Assembly: GCA_045657265.1 (NCBI GenBank)
Contig: JAZOSU010000023.1
Coordinates: 1-27,484 of the forward strand
Length of the DNA stretch: 27,484 nucleotides
Origin: RGIG9041 sp045657265
GTDB lineage: Bacteria > Bacillota > Clostridia > Oscillospirales > QAKW01
Direction: 5' to 3'
Shown here: positions 7,572 to 16,318 of the stretch, one piece after another
Position numbering within the stretch: position 1 is the stretch's first letter
Layout of the letters: every line of letters begins with the position of its first letter
Position numbers and translations under genes: made by a program
Notes under the pieces: model-generated
Databases searched by the model: none
What the model saw: only the letters and a program-made list of their open reading frames with translations
What the model was told of the DNA's origin: nothing

Positions 7572-9094
7572 TGGCTAATCAGGAACAACTTAATCAACAA
7601 ATACAAAGCGAACCTGAAACCAAGCAGGAAACTGTTAAAGACGACGGCTTTATGTTTTTGGGTGATCCCACAGAAAAAAACACTGTAAAGAAATCGGGAA
7701 AAATCCGAAAATTCATTCCTCTTATAATTCTTGGCGCATTGGCCGTGGTATTGATTTTTGCCGCAATGATTTTGCCCAAAATTATCAATACGGACGGTAC
7801 AGGCGAACCAACGACGGAACAAAAAGAAACTATTAAACTTTTTAATTTCACAGGCACGTCGGCAGAACGCTTTGAAATAAATAATCAGGTTGATAAATAT
7901 ACGTTTGTAAGAAAACTTGAAAAAACGTATTACCTTGAAGAGCATCCTGATAATGAAATTCAGAATTCGGCTGTACTTTCACTTCTGACTTATTTCGGTT
8001 CGCTCGAAGCGGTGACGGAAGTTGCCAAAGACGTAACTGATTTTGACCAGTTTGGTCTTAGCACACCTATTTCGACTGTTACCTGGACAAAGAAAGATAC
8101 CAAACACGTTCTTGAAATAGGCGATATTGCCGCAAGTGGAAATTATTATATAAGAGTTGACGGAGGAAACACCGTTTATACTCTTTCAAAGGATATTGCA
8201 ATTCTTTACTGCTCGCCGAGAATGGATTTCTATAATCCTTATATCTATGATTTTGATCCGGATAACGATGCGAGATATATAAACTATTTTGAAATATCAA
8301 GAAAAGGTCAGGACACTATAAAAATACGTTTGCAGGACCTTACTGATGAGAGCATAAACAGCGCATACGTGATAGAAGCTCCCATTAATCATAATGCATC
8401 TGCAGATAAATCTGACAGTCTTATTGACCTTGTTAATTCATTGACATCTTGTACTGTATACGATGATGACGTTTCAGAAAACGGACTTAAAAAATACGGT
8501 CTTGATGCCCCTGAAATTTCATTTACTTTTGTAAACGTTGCAGAGAAACACACTTTCCGTTTCAGCAAACCTACAGATAAAGGTTACGCTTATATGTACG
8601 AAGAGGGCGGTAACTTCATTTATATAGTAGATAAGAGTACTATAGAAATTCTTACCTTTAATCTTCCTGATTACTGCGAATCTATGGCATATAACCGCTC
8701 ATACGATACAATTGATAATATTGTAATCACAGGCGGCGGTAAAAAATATACCATTGATATTACAGGAACTGCAGAAAACAGCGATCTTAAAGCATATATT
8801 AATAATAAATATGTAGAATATGACAATTTTGCAGAGCTCTACAGTCATATTATCGGTATAGAAATTAAAGATATCAAAGACGGTTTTAAGGAAAATGAAC
8901 TTATAGCAACAATTACAGTAAACTGTCTTGACGGTACAAAAGACGTACTTAATTATTATAAACAAAGCGACCTTGATACTTATTATCAGCTCAACGGCAA
9001 AGGAAATATAGTCGTTTCCACCGCTAAAGCAGAACAGATAATCGAGTTTGCACAAAAACTGTATGACGGTGAAGAAATAATTACCGAATGGTAA
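7571..9094 (+). CDS. DUF4340 domain protein, membrane anchored
   Basis: A 507-residue protein. A charged cytoplasmic N-terminus of about 47 residues precedes one membrane segment (about 48-71). The rest is exterior and made of repeated beta-rich modules: FGLSTPISTVTW and YGLDAPEISFTF are two matching landmarks of the DUF4340 domain, near residues 159 and 310. Start and previous stop share TAATG. DUF4340 proteins are found downstream of GldG-like genes in this ABC cassette, so it is probably a structural or substrate-presenting partner of the complex. No catalytic motif is visible. It is the last gene before the terminator at 9099. Confidence 0.83.
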   Translation: MANQEQLNQQIQSEPETKQETVKDDGFMFLGDPTEKNTVKKSGKIRKFIPLIILGALAVVLIFAAMILPKIINTDGTGEPTTEQKETIKLFNFTGTSAERFEINNQVDKYTFVRKLEKTYYLEEHPDNEIQNSAVLSLLTYFGSLEAVTEVAKDVTDFDQFGLSTPISTVTWTKKDTKHVLEIGDIAASGNYYIRVDGGNTVYTLSKDIAILYCSPRMDFYNPYIYDFDPDNDARYINYFEISRKGQDTIKIRLQDLTDESINSAYVIEAPINHNASADKSDSLIDLVNSLTSCTVYDDDVSENGLKKYGLDAPEISFTFVNVAEKHTFRFSKPTDKGYAYMYEEGGNFIYIVDKSTIEILTFNLPDYCESMAYNRSYDTIDNIVITGGGKKYTIDITGTAENSDLKAYINNKYVEYDNFAELYSHIIGIEIKDIKDGFKENELIATITVNCLDGTKDVLNYYKQSDLDTYYQLNGKGNIVVSTAKAEQIIEFAQKLYDGEEIITEW

Positions 9095-9098
9095 AATT

Positions 9099-9130
9099 AA
9101 AGGGATGTAGAAATTTCTACATCCCTTTTT
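9099..9130. terminator. Bidirectional intrinsic terminator
   Basis: A 12-bp perfect stem (AAAGGGATGTAG at 9099-9110 with CTACATCCCTTT at 9117-9128) has an AAATTT loop. T-rich sequence follows on both strands. It lies between convergent genes and serves both the ABC operon and the secA-topoisomerase operon. Confidence 0.9.
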
Positions 9131-9133
9131 ATT

Positions 9134-11347
9134 TTAAAATATAGTTTCCTGAGTTGAATCTGCAAGATCTGTATCTCTCAAAAAGTGTCCGACTGCGGGA
9201 ATACTTTTTGATCTGTAATAGTCAGTTTTGACAATGCCCGAATTTTCAACAGGCAGAACAGACACGACGGTATTTTTTGCTTTCTGAGTAAATACAATAA
9301 CGCCCTGTGTGCTTTTTGAGGTTTTTACTGTAACGAGAGCTGTGTTTACAATCAAAGCTTTGTTGTTTGATGCTGTCATTGCAAACTCGCAGTCTTGTTT
9401 TATGTGTGTTGCAAAAACAAGCGGGAATTTGTTACAGTACGCATTTATAAGACGTTTTCTGTTAGTTACCGTCTTGTACGAAGAAAGCGGTACTTTGGAA
9501 ATTCTTCCGTTTTCAAAGAAGAACGCCATAAATCCTTCGTAGTCGTACGTCACAGCAACTGTAACAACAGTCTCTTCCTGCTCCATAGAAAGTTTTGCAG
9601 GTACGTATTCACCGAGAGCAGACGCTTTTGTATCTTCAAAATCACAAACTCTGCATTTGTAAGCATTTTGTTTATTTGTAAAGAAAACAAGTTCTGCAGC
9701 ATTACCCGTTTCAAAACTACAAAGCAGACTGTCACCGTCTTTAAATTTCTGTTGACTGTTCATACGCAGTGACTGTGGAGTTATTTTTTTGAAATAACCT
9801 TCTTTAGAAAGAAATACACTTACTGAATAATCTTCAATGTGGTCTTCGGGTTCTAATGCGATAACCTCATCTTCATATACAAGCTCACTTTTACGTTCAC
9901 AAGGATACTGTTTTTTGATACGTTTCATATCATTAATGATGATTTTATTCTGTTTTGCCTTGCTTTTGAGTATGTTTTCGAGGTCTTCTATTTCTTTTTC
10001 GAGACTTTCAATGTCTTCAAGACGTTTTAAAATGTATTCTTTGTTAAGATGGCGGAGTTTTATGTTGGCAATGTATTCAGCCTGAATTTCATCAACTCCG
10101 AAGCCTATCATAAGATTAGGTACAACCTCGTCGTCATGTTCAGTCTCACGGACTATCTTAACGGCCTTGTCAATATCAAGCAGTATAAGACGGAGACCTT
10201 TCAATAAATGAAGCTTGTCTTTTGCTTTTGTGAGAGAATGGAAAGTTCTGCGTTTTATACATTCTATTCTGAAAGCAAGCCATTCGTCTATAATTTCTTT
10301 GACACCCATAACTTTAGGCATTCCTGCTATAAGAATGTTGAAATTACATCCGAAGCTGTCTTCAAGAGGCGTTGATTTGAAAAGCTTTGCCATCAGTTTG
10401 TCGGCATCCGTTCCGCGCTTGAGTTCGATTCGGATTTTAAGACCTGAAAGGTCAGACATATCTTTGACGTCTGAAACCTCTTTGAGTTTGCCGCCTTTTA
10501 CAAGCTCAACTATTTTATCTATAATTGCTTCGATGGTAGTTGTATATGGTATTTCAGTGATTATTATGCTTCCGCTTTTTTCGTCTACTGTATATTTAGC
10601 TCTGATTTTAATGCTTCCGCGACCTGTGGAATATATCTCGTCAATTTTAGATTCGTTCATAAGAATCTGACCACCTGTTGAAAAATCAGGAGCAGGCATT
10701 GTAAGAGTAATGGGATGGTCGGGGTTTTGTATATATTCAATAACGGTATCGCATACCTCGCCCAAGTTGAACGAACAGATATTTGATGCCATACCTACGG
10801 CAATACCCTGATTTGGAGTTGTAAGTATCGTGGGAAAAGAGACGGGAAGTAAGGTAGGCTCCGTGGTAGAGTTATCATAGTTGGGTACGAAATCTACCGT
10901 TTCTTTATCAATGTCGTCGAATAATTCGTGACAGATAGGGGAGAGTCCTGCTTCGGTATAACGTGATGCGGCATAAGCCATATCTCTTGAATAATATTTA
11001 CCGAAGTTACCCTTTGAATTGACAAAAGGCTGAGGCATAGCTTCATAACCTCTTGTGAGACGTACCATCGTTTCGTATATAGCGGCGTCGCCGTGTGGAT
11101 TAAGTCTCATAGTAGCGCCTACGATGTTTGCGGATTTTTGTCTGCCTCTCATAAGCCCCATATTATACATAGTATATAACAATTTTCGGTGAGCGGGTTT
11201 GAGACCGTCAATCTCGGGGATAGCACGGGACATTATAACGCTCATGGCATAAGGCATATAGTTTGTCTCGAGAGTTTCGGTTATACCCCTTAAAATCGGT
11301 TCGCAGTAGTTATATTCTTTTTGTGTTATTTTTTTCTTTTTAGCCAT
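9134..11347 (-). CDS. Type IIA topoisomerase subunit A (ParC/GyrA-like)
   Basis: A 737-residue breakage-reunion subunit. The catalytic Tyr130 is in AASRYTEAGLS, with Arg129 before it. The quinolone region reads NPHGDAAIYETM, so the residue matching E. coli GyrA Ser83 is Ala88 and the one matching Asp87 is Glu92. A long coiled coil lies at about 430-475. The C-terminal beta-propeller part is short and I see no GyrA-box (QRRGGKG), so it resembles topoisomerase IV rather than gyrase. Eight bases separate it from the B subunit upstream, and they are surely co-expressed. It looks like the divergent clostridial second topoisomerase pair rather than the standard gyrAB; parC would be a reasonable but unproven symbol. 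Confidence 0.88.
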   Translation of the reverse strand: MAKKKKITQKEYNYCEPILRGITETLETNYMPYAMSVIMSRAIPEIDGLKPAHRKLLYTMYNMGLMRGRQKSANIVGATMRLNPHGDAAIYETMVRLTRGYEAMPQPFVNSKGNFGKYYSRDMAYAASRYTEAGLSPICHELFDDIDKETVDFVPNYDNSTTEPTLLPVSFPTILTTPNQGIAVGMASNICSFNLGEVCDTVIEYIQNPDHPITLTMPAPDFSTGGQILMNESKIDEIYSTGRGSIKIRAKYTVDEKSGSIIITEIPYTTTIEAIIDKIVELVKGGKLKEVSDVKDMSDLSGLKIRIELKRGTDADKLMAKLFKSTPLEDSFGCNFNILIAGMPKVMGVKEIIDEWLAFRIECIKRRTFHSLTKAKDKLHLLKGLRLILLDIDKAVKIVRETEHDDEVVPNLMIGFGVDEIQAEYIANIKLRHLNKEYILKRLEDIESLEKEIEDLENILKSKAKQNKIIINDMKRIKKQYPCERKSELVYEDEVIALEPEDHIEDYSVSVFLSKEGYFKKITPQSLRMNSQQKFKDGDSLLCSFETGNAAELVFFTNKQNAYKCRVCDFEDTKASALGEYVPAKLSMEQEETVVTVAVTYDYEGFMAFFFENGRISKVPLSSYKTVTNRKRLINAYCNKFPLVFATHIKQDCEFAMTASNNKALIVNTALVTVKTSKSTQGVIVFTQKAKNTVVSVLPVENSGIVKTDYYRSKSIPAVGHFLRDTDLADSTQETIF

Positions 11348-11355
11348 ATGTCACC

Positions 11356-13347
11356 TTAAGATAAATCTACGTCGTCAAGATATTTGTAACCGTTTTCTGC
11401 AATAAAATCTTTTCTGCCCTGAAGATTATCTCCGAGAAGTATATCAAACATAAGAGCAGTTTTTTCTGCATCATCGGGAGTTATCTGAATAAGTCTGCGT
11501 GTTTCGGGACTCATTGTTGTAAGCCACATCATATCAGGCTCATTCTCACCAAGACCTTTTGAACGCATAACGGTACATTTTTTGTTTTTGGCAGAATATT
11601 TCTCTACTATATCGTCTTTGTCCTTGTCGGTATACGCAAACAAAGGAGTATCAAGTCCCTGAACTGTAATTTCATAAAGCGGTGATTCCGCAATATAAAC
11701 GTATCCCTGTTCAATCAGGGTGGGAGTGAGTCTGTAGAGCATTGTGAGAATAAGAGTTCTTATCTGGAAGCCGTCAACGTCGGCGTCGGTACAGATAATG
11801 ACTTTATTCCAACGCAGATTGTTTATATCGAAATTCTGAAGGTCTTTTGTGCTTTTGGTTTTTATTTCAACACCGCAACCTAAGATTTTCAGAAGATCTA
11901 CAATAATGTCGTTTTTGAATATTTTATCGTATTCTGCTTTGAGACAGTTGAGTATTTTACCGCGCACCGGCATTATAGCCTGAAAATATGAATCGCGTCC
12001 CTGTTTACAGGAACCGAGAGCAGAATCACCCTCAACTATATAAAGCTCTCTTTTGGAAAGGTCCTTTGTCTCGCAGTCAACAAATTTTTGTATACGGTTT
12101 GTGATATCAAGTGTTCCCGAAAGAGTTTTCTTTATATTGATTCTTTCGCGTTCGCTTTTTTCACGGGCTCTTTTGTTTATAAGAATCTGATTTGATATTT
12201 TCTGAGCATCAAGCTTGTTTTCGATAAGATATATTTTCAGATTCTCACGAAGGAATTCGGTTGTACATTCCTGAATAAACTTGTTGGTTATACTTTTCTT
12301 GGTCTGATTTTCATAGCTTGTCTGTGTTGAAAAACAGTTGGAAACGTAAATAAGACAGTCTGAAATATCCTGAAATGTAATTTTGCTTTCGTTTTTGTTG
12401 TATTTTCCTTCCTGTTTGAGATAAGCGTCAAACTCAGATACAAAAGCGCTGCGAAGCGCTTTATCAGGCGCGCCTCCGTGCTCAAGAAAACTTGAGTTGT
12501 GATAATACTCAATAAGATTTACTGCATTTGAAAAAGCAAAACAACAGGAAAGCTTAACCTTATATTCCGGTTTATCTGCACGGTCACGACCGCGTCTTTC
12601 GTCGGTATACATTACAGGCTGAGCAATGGTTTTGTCCCCTGCAATCTCGGCAATATAGTCGGCAATACCGTTTGGATAACAGTATTCTTCTTTTTCTATA
12701 CCATTATCGCCCTCAAATCTGAATTCAAAGGTAATACCTGCATTTACAATAGCTTGTTTTTTGAGTATATCCTGAAAATACTCTTTTTCTATTTTAATTT
12801 CCGTAAAAACGTCAATATCGGGTTTCCAACGTGTAACGGTACCTGTTCTTTTTTTGCCGAATTCTTCTTCGGTCAGACCGCCGACGTTTTCGCCTTTTTC
12901 AAAATGGAGAGAATATTTTTTCTTGTCACGGTATACTGTAACGTCCATATATTCGGAAGAATACTGCGTTGCGCAGGCGCCAAGTCCGTTAAGACCGAGA
13001 GAATATTCATAGTTCTCGCCCGAGTTGGTGTTGTATTTACCGCCTGCGTAAAGCTCACAGTATACAAGCTCCCAGTTGTATCTGCCTTCTCTTGCGTTGT
13101 AACCTACGGGACATCCGCGTCCGAAGTCTTCAACTTCAATGGAACAGTCTTTGTATGCTGTGAGTATTATTCTGTCTCCGTGACCTTCTCTTGCCTCGTC
13201 TATTGAGTTTGACAGAATTTCAAAAGCAGAGTGTTTACATCCCTCAAGGTCATCCGAACCGAATATTACACCCGGACGTTTACGCACCCTGTCGGCACCT
13301 GTCAGTGATTTTATACTGTCGTCTGTATATTCATTCTTCTTTGGCAT
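11356..13347 (-). CDS. Type IIA topoisomerase subunit B (ParE/GyrB-like), divergent
   Basis: A 663-residue ATPase/TOPRIM subunit. GHKL ATPase motifs: FEILSNSIDEA (about 43-53), EDFGRGCPVG (73-82) and LGLNGLGA (118-125), with the sensor Lys in ENQTKK (about 347). TOPRIM acidic residues are kept in VEGDSALGS and TDADVDG. Positions usually invariant are changed: EGDSAGGS is EGDSALGS, DGAHIR is DGFQIR, and the SFVNNINTxEGGTH segment is replaced by SFLEHGGAPD. The length suits ParE or Gram-positive GyrB. It starts 11 bases after secA in the same transcript, and the A subunit follows 8 bases later. Biochemical type (decatenase or gyrase) cannot be settled from sequence alone. Confidence 0.87.
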   Translation of the reverse strand: MPKKNEYTDDSIKSLTGADRVRKRPGVIFGSDDLEGCKHSAFEILSNSIDEAREGHGDRIILTAYKDCSIEVEDFGRGCPVGYNAREGRYNWELVYCELYAGGKYNTNSGENYEYSLGLNGLGACATQYSSEYMDVTVYRDKKKYSLHFEKGENVGGLTEEEFGKKRTGTVTRWKPDIDVFTEIKIEKEYFQDILKKQAIVNAGITFEFRFEGDNGIEKEEYCYPNGIADYIAEIAGDKTIAQPVMYTDERRGRDRADKPEYKVKLSCCFAFSNAVNLIEYYHNSSFLEHGGAPDKALRSAFVSEFDAYLKQEGKYNKNESKITFQDISDCLIYVSNCFSTQTSYENQTKKSITNKFIQECTTEFLRENLKIYLIENKLDAQKISNQILINKRAREKSERERINIKKTLSGTLDITNRIQKFVDCETKDLSKRELYIVEGDSALGSCKQGRDSYFQAIMPVRGKILNCLKAEYDKIFKNDIIVDLLKILGCGVEIKTKSTKDLQNFDINNLRWNKVIICTDADVDGFQIRTLILTMLYRLTPTLIEQGYVYIAESPLYEITVQGLDTPLFAYTDKDKDDIVEKYSAKNKKCTVMRSKGLGENEPDMMWLTTMSPETRRLIQITPDDAEKTALMFDILLGDNLQGRKDFIAENGYKYLDDVDLS

Positions 13348-13358
13348 CTTTTACCTCG

Positions 13359-16136
13359 TTATTTATCTGCGCCGCAGCATTTCTTGTATTTTTTACCGCT
13401 TCCGCAAGGACAGGGATCGTTTCTTCCCACTTTGTCTTTGTTAACGGTAGGCTTTTTCTGTATTGTTCCGTCATTGCCGTGTGATGCAGTTACGTCTTTT
13501 GCTACCTGTTCGCGTTTAAGCTCCTGTTCTTGCTTTATTACAAGTGAAAGCAGTCCGAAAACCGTATCTGATTTGATACTGTCTGTCATTTCGTTAAACA
13601 TATCATAGCTCTGGAATTTGAACTCTTCTACAGGGTTTCTCTGACCGTAAGCCATAAGACCGATTCCGCGTTTGAGTTCATCCATATCGTCTATGTGGTC
13701 CATCCAACGTTTGTCAACTGCGCGAAGCATTACAACACGCTGAGCCTCGTCAAAATGTTCTCCCAAAACGACTTTCTGAGATTCATATTTATTGTTAAGA
13801 AGTTCGTGCGTTGCATCTGCAGCTTCTTCGGGAGTTGTGACCTTTGTAAGATCAAGTTCGCCAAACGGCTCGAGCTTTTTGGCAAGACCTGAAAAATCCC
13901 AAGCGTTCATATCTTCACCTGATACAAATTCAGAAGCTGTTTTGTCCGCTATATCGGTAATCATTTTTGCAATAACGTTGTCAATATTCTCACCGTTTAA
14001 AACAGATTGACGCTGAGAATAGATTATCTCACGCTGTTTGTTCATTACGTTGTCGTATTCAAGAACACTTTTTCTGCGCTGACTGTTGATACCCTCAACT
14101 TTTTCCTGCGCTCTTTCAATAGTAGTTGAAAGCATTTTGTTTTCGATGGGCTGGTCTTCGGGAAGTTTCAGTGCATTCATAACACCTGTTACTCTGTCAC
14201 CGCCGAAAAGACGCATAAGGTCATCTTCTAAAGAAAGATAGAATCTTGTTGAACCGGGGTCACCCTGACGAGCGGCGCGGCCTCTGAGCTGATTGTCTAT
14301 ACGTCTGCTCTCGTGTCTTTCAGTACCGATAATGAAAAGACCACCTGCGTTTTTAACTCTGGCTGCCTCATCTTTTATTTCTTCTTTGAATTTTGTATTG
14401 AGTGCAGAGAAAGTTTCTCTTGCGTTGATTATTTCCTCGTCGTCTGTTTCGGCAAAACCTGTAGCTTCATTTATAAGCTCGTCTGTGAAACCGTCTTTTT
14501 GCATACGGTCTTTTGCCATAAACTCAGCGTTACCGCCAAGCATAATATCAGTTCCTCGACCTGCCATATTGGTAGCAATGGTGACTGCGCCCTCTTTACC
14601 TGCCTGCGCAATAATGGCAGCTTCTTTTTCGTGGTGTTTTGCGTTGAGAACCTGATGCTTTATACCTTTTTTGGAAAGCATTTTTGAAAGCAGTTCACTT
14701 TTTTCTATTGAAATTGTACCTACAAGAACAGGCTGACCTTTTGCGTTACACTGAACTATCTGTTCGATAACTGCATTGAATTTGCCCAGTTCTGTTTTGT
14801 AAATACTGTCTTCATAGTCAATTCTGATATTAGGCTTGTTTGTAGGTATTTCAACTACGTCAAGCATATAAGTTGATTTGAATTCATCCTGTTCGGTAAG
14901 AGCAGTACCTGTCATACCTGAAAGCTTTGAATACATTCTGAAATAATTCTGAAGAGTAACAGATGCGAACGTTTTGGATTCTTTTTCTACCTTTACGTGT
15001 TCTTTGGCTTCGATAGCCTGATGGAGACCCTGATTGTAACGTCTTCCGTACATAAGTCTTCCCGTAAACTCGTCAACAATTATAATCTGTCCGTCTTTTA
15101 CGATATAATCAATATCACGTTTCATTATACCGTGGGCGCGGATAGCCTGTTGCAGATGGTGTGAAATCTCCATATTTTCTATAGAAGAGAGATTTTCAAT
15201 GCCGAAATATTTTTCGGCTTTTGAAATACCAAGCGCGGTAAGTGAAACGTTTCTGTTTTTTTCGTCGATAATATAATCGGCGGTTTTCAGACCTTCATGT
15301 TGTTGGGGAGTTATAAATCTACCCATTTCAAATTCGTCGTATTCCATATTCATAAATTTGTCGTAATCCGCTTTATCATCGGTACGTACCATTTTAAAAG
15401 GACGCAGAGATGATACGAATTTGTCGGCAATTTCATAAAGTTCAGTAGATTTAGCTCCTGCACCTGAAATGATAAGAGGTGTTCTTGCTTCGTCAATAAG
15501 AATTGAGTCTACCTCATCCACTATGGCAAAATTATGACCGCGCTGAACCATATTTTCTTTGTATATTGCCATATTGTCACGAAGATAATCAAAACCGAAT
15601 TCGTTGTTAGTACCGTAGGTGATATCGGCAGCATAAGCCTGTTTTTTTTCTTCAGAGGTCATTCCGTGAATAACAAGACCTACTTTGAGACCTAAGAAAC
15701 GGTATATTTTACCCATCCACTCACTGTCACGTTTTGCAAGATAGTCGTTGACAGTAACAATGTGAACACCTTTTCCTGTAAGTGCATTGAGATAAGCAGG
15801 AAGGGTTGCAACCATAGTTTTACCTTCGCCTGTTTTCATTTCTGCAATTCTGCCCTGATGCAGAATGATACCGCCTATTATCTGGACGGGATAGTGTTTC
15901 ATACCGACAACTCGCCATGCGGCTTCGCGGACTGTGGCAAAAGCTTCGGGCAAAATACTGTCAAGGTCCTGAGAAATTTCATATTTTTCTTTAAGTGTCT
16001 GTGTCATTGCAATAAGCTCAGAGTCAGGCAGCTTTGAAAAACTTTCCTCAAGAGCGAGTGTTTTGTCAACAAGTGGTTGTATTCTTTTTAGTTCACGTTC
16101 TGAATAAGAACCGAATATTTTATTAAAAAAACTCAT
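13359..16136 (-). CDS. secA: Preprotein translocase ATPase SecA
   Basis: A 925-residue motor that drives preproteins through SecYEG. Seen in order: Walker A MKTGEGKTM (about 100-108), TVNDYLAKRD, the DEVDSILIDEARTPL Walker B segment, preprotein cross-linking domain, second ATPase half with TNMAGRGTDIMLGG and GRAARQGDPGSTRFYLSLEDDLM, then the scaffold and wing domains. A C-terminal SEC-C zinc motif (CPCGSGKKYKKCC) binds SecB or ribosomes in other bacteria. Start: ATG with AAGGAG seven bases upstream. It is the first gene of a three-gene minus-strand operon with the topoisomerase pair. Confidence 0.97.
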   Translation of the reverse strand: MSFFNKIFGSYSERELKRIQPLVDKTLALEESFSKLPDSELIAMTQTLKEKYEISQDLDSILPEAFATVREAAWRVVGMKHYPVQIIGGIILHQGRIAEMKTGEGKTMVATLPAYLNALTGKGVHIVTVNDYLAKRDSEWMGKIYRFLGLKVGLVIHGMTSEEKKQAYAADITYGTNNEFGFDYLRDNMAIYKENMVQRGHNFAIVDEVDSILIDEARTPLIISGAGAKSTELYEIADKFVSSLRPFKMVRTDDKADYDKFMNMEYDEFEMGRFITPQQHEGLKTADYIIDEKNRNVSLTALGISKAEKYFGIENLSSIENMEISHHLQQAIRAHGIMKRDIDYIVKDGQIIIVDEFTGRLMYGRRYNQGLHQAIEAKEHVKVEKESKTFASVTLQNYFRMYSKLSGMTGTALTEQDEFKSTYMLDVVEIPTNKPNIRIDYEDSIYKTELGKFNAVIEQIVQCNAKGQPVLVGTISIEKSELLSKMLSKKGIKHQVLNAKHHEKEAAIIAQAGKEGAVTIATNMAGRGTDIMLGGNAEFMAKDRMQKDGFTDELINEATGFAETDDEEIINARETFSALNTKFKEEIKDEAARVKNAGGLFIIGTERHESRRIDNQLRGRAARQGDPGSTRFYLSLEDDLMRLFGGDRVTGVMNALKLPEDQPIENKMLSTTIERAQEKVEGINSQRRKSVLEYDNVMNKQREIIYSQRQSVLNGENIDNVIAKMITDIADKTASEFVSGEDMNAWDFSGLAKKLEPFGELDLTKVTTPEEAADATHELLNNKYESQKVVLGEHFDEAQRVVMLRAVDKRWMDHIDDMDELKRGIGLMAYGQRNPVEEFKFQSYDMFNEMTDSIKSDTVFGLLSLVIKQEQELKREQVAKDVTASHGNDGTIQKKPTVNKDKVGRNDPCPCGSGKKYKKCCGADK

Positions 16137-16169
16137 AATGGACTCCTTAGTGCATATTTCTAAAAATAT

Positions 16170-16198
16170 ATTTTACCATACTATTTATTAAATATCTA
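16170..16198 (-). promoter_or_regulatory. Candidate secA promoter
   Basis: On the minus strand TAGATA (16198-16193) and TAAAAT (16175-16170) are 17 bases apart, with an extended -10 TGG. The -35 matches four of six consensus bases. The predicted start lies about 28 bases before the secA ATG. It is back to back with the pgk promoter in the same A/T-rich gap. Confidence 0.45.
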
Positions 16199-16246
16199 CT
16201 AAAATTTTATAATATTAACCAAATTGCTTAAAATTTAACAAAATTA

Positions 16247-16275
16247 TTGAAAAATTAAAAAGAATGTGTTATAGT
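16247..16275 (+). promoter_or_regulatory. Promoter of the pgk-tpiA-gpmI operon
   Basis: TTGAAA (16247-16252) and TATAGT (16270-16275) have 17-base spacing and a TGT extended -10. The start would be near 16282, giving a leader of about 37 bases with an AAGGAGAGG ribosome site before the pgk ATG. Strong matches suit a highly expressed glycolytic operon. Confidence 0.75.
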
Positions 16276-16318
16276 ATCAATTTGGAATAATAATATATTT
16301 AATATAAGGAGAGGCACA

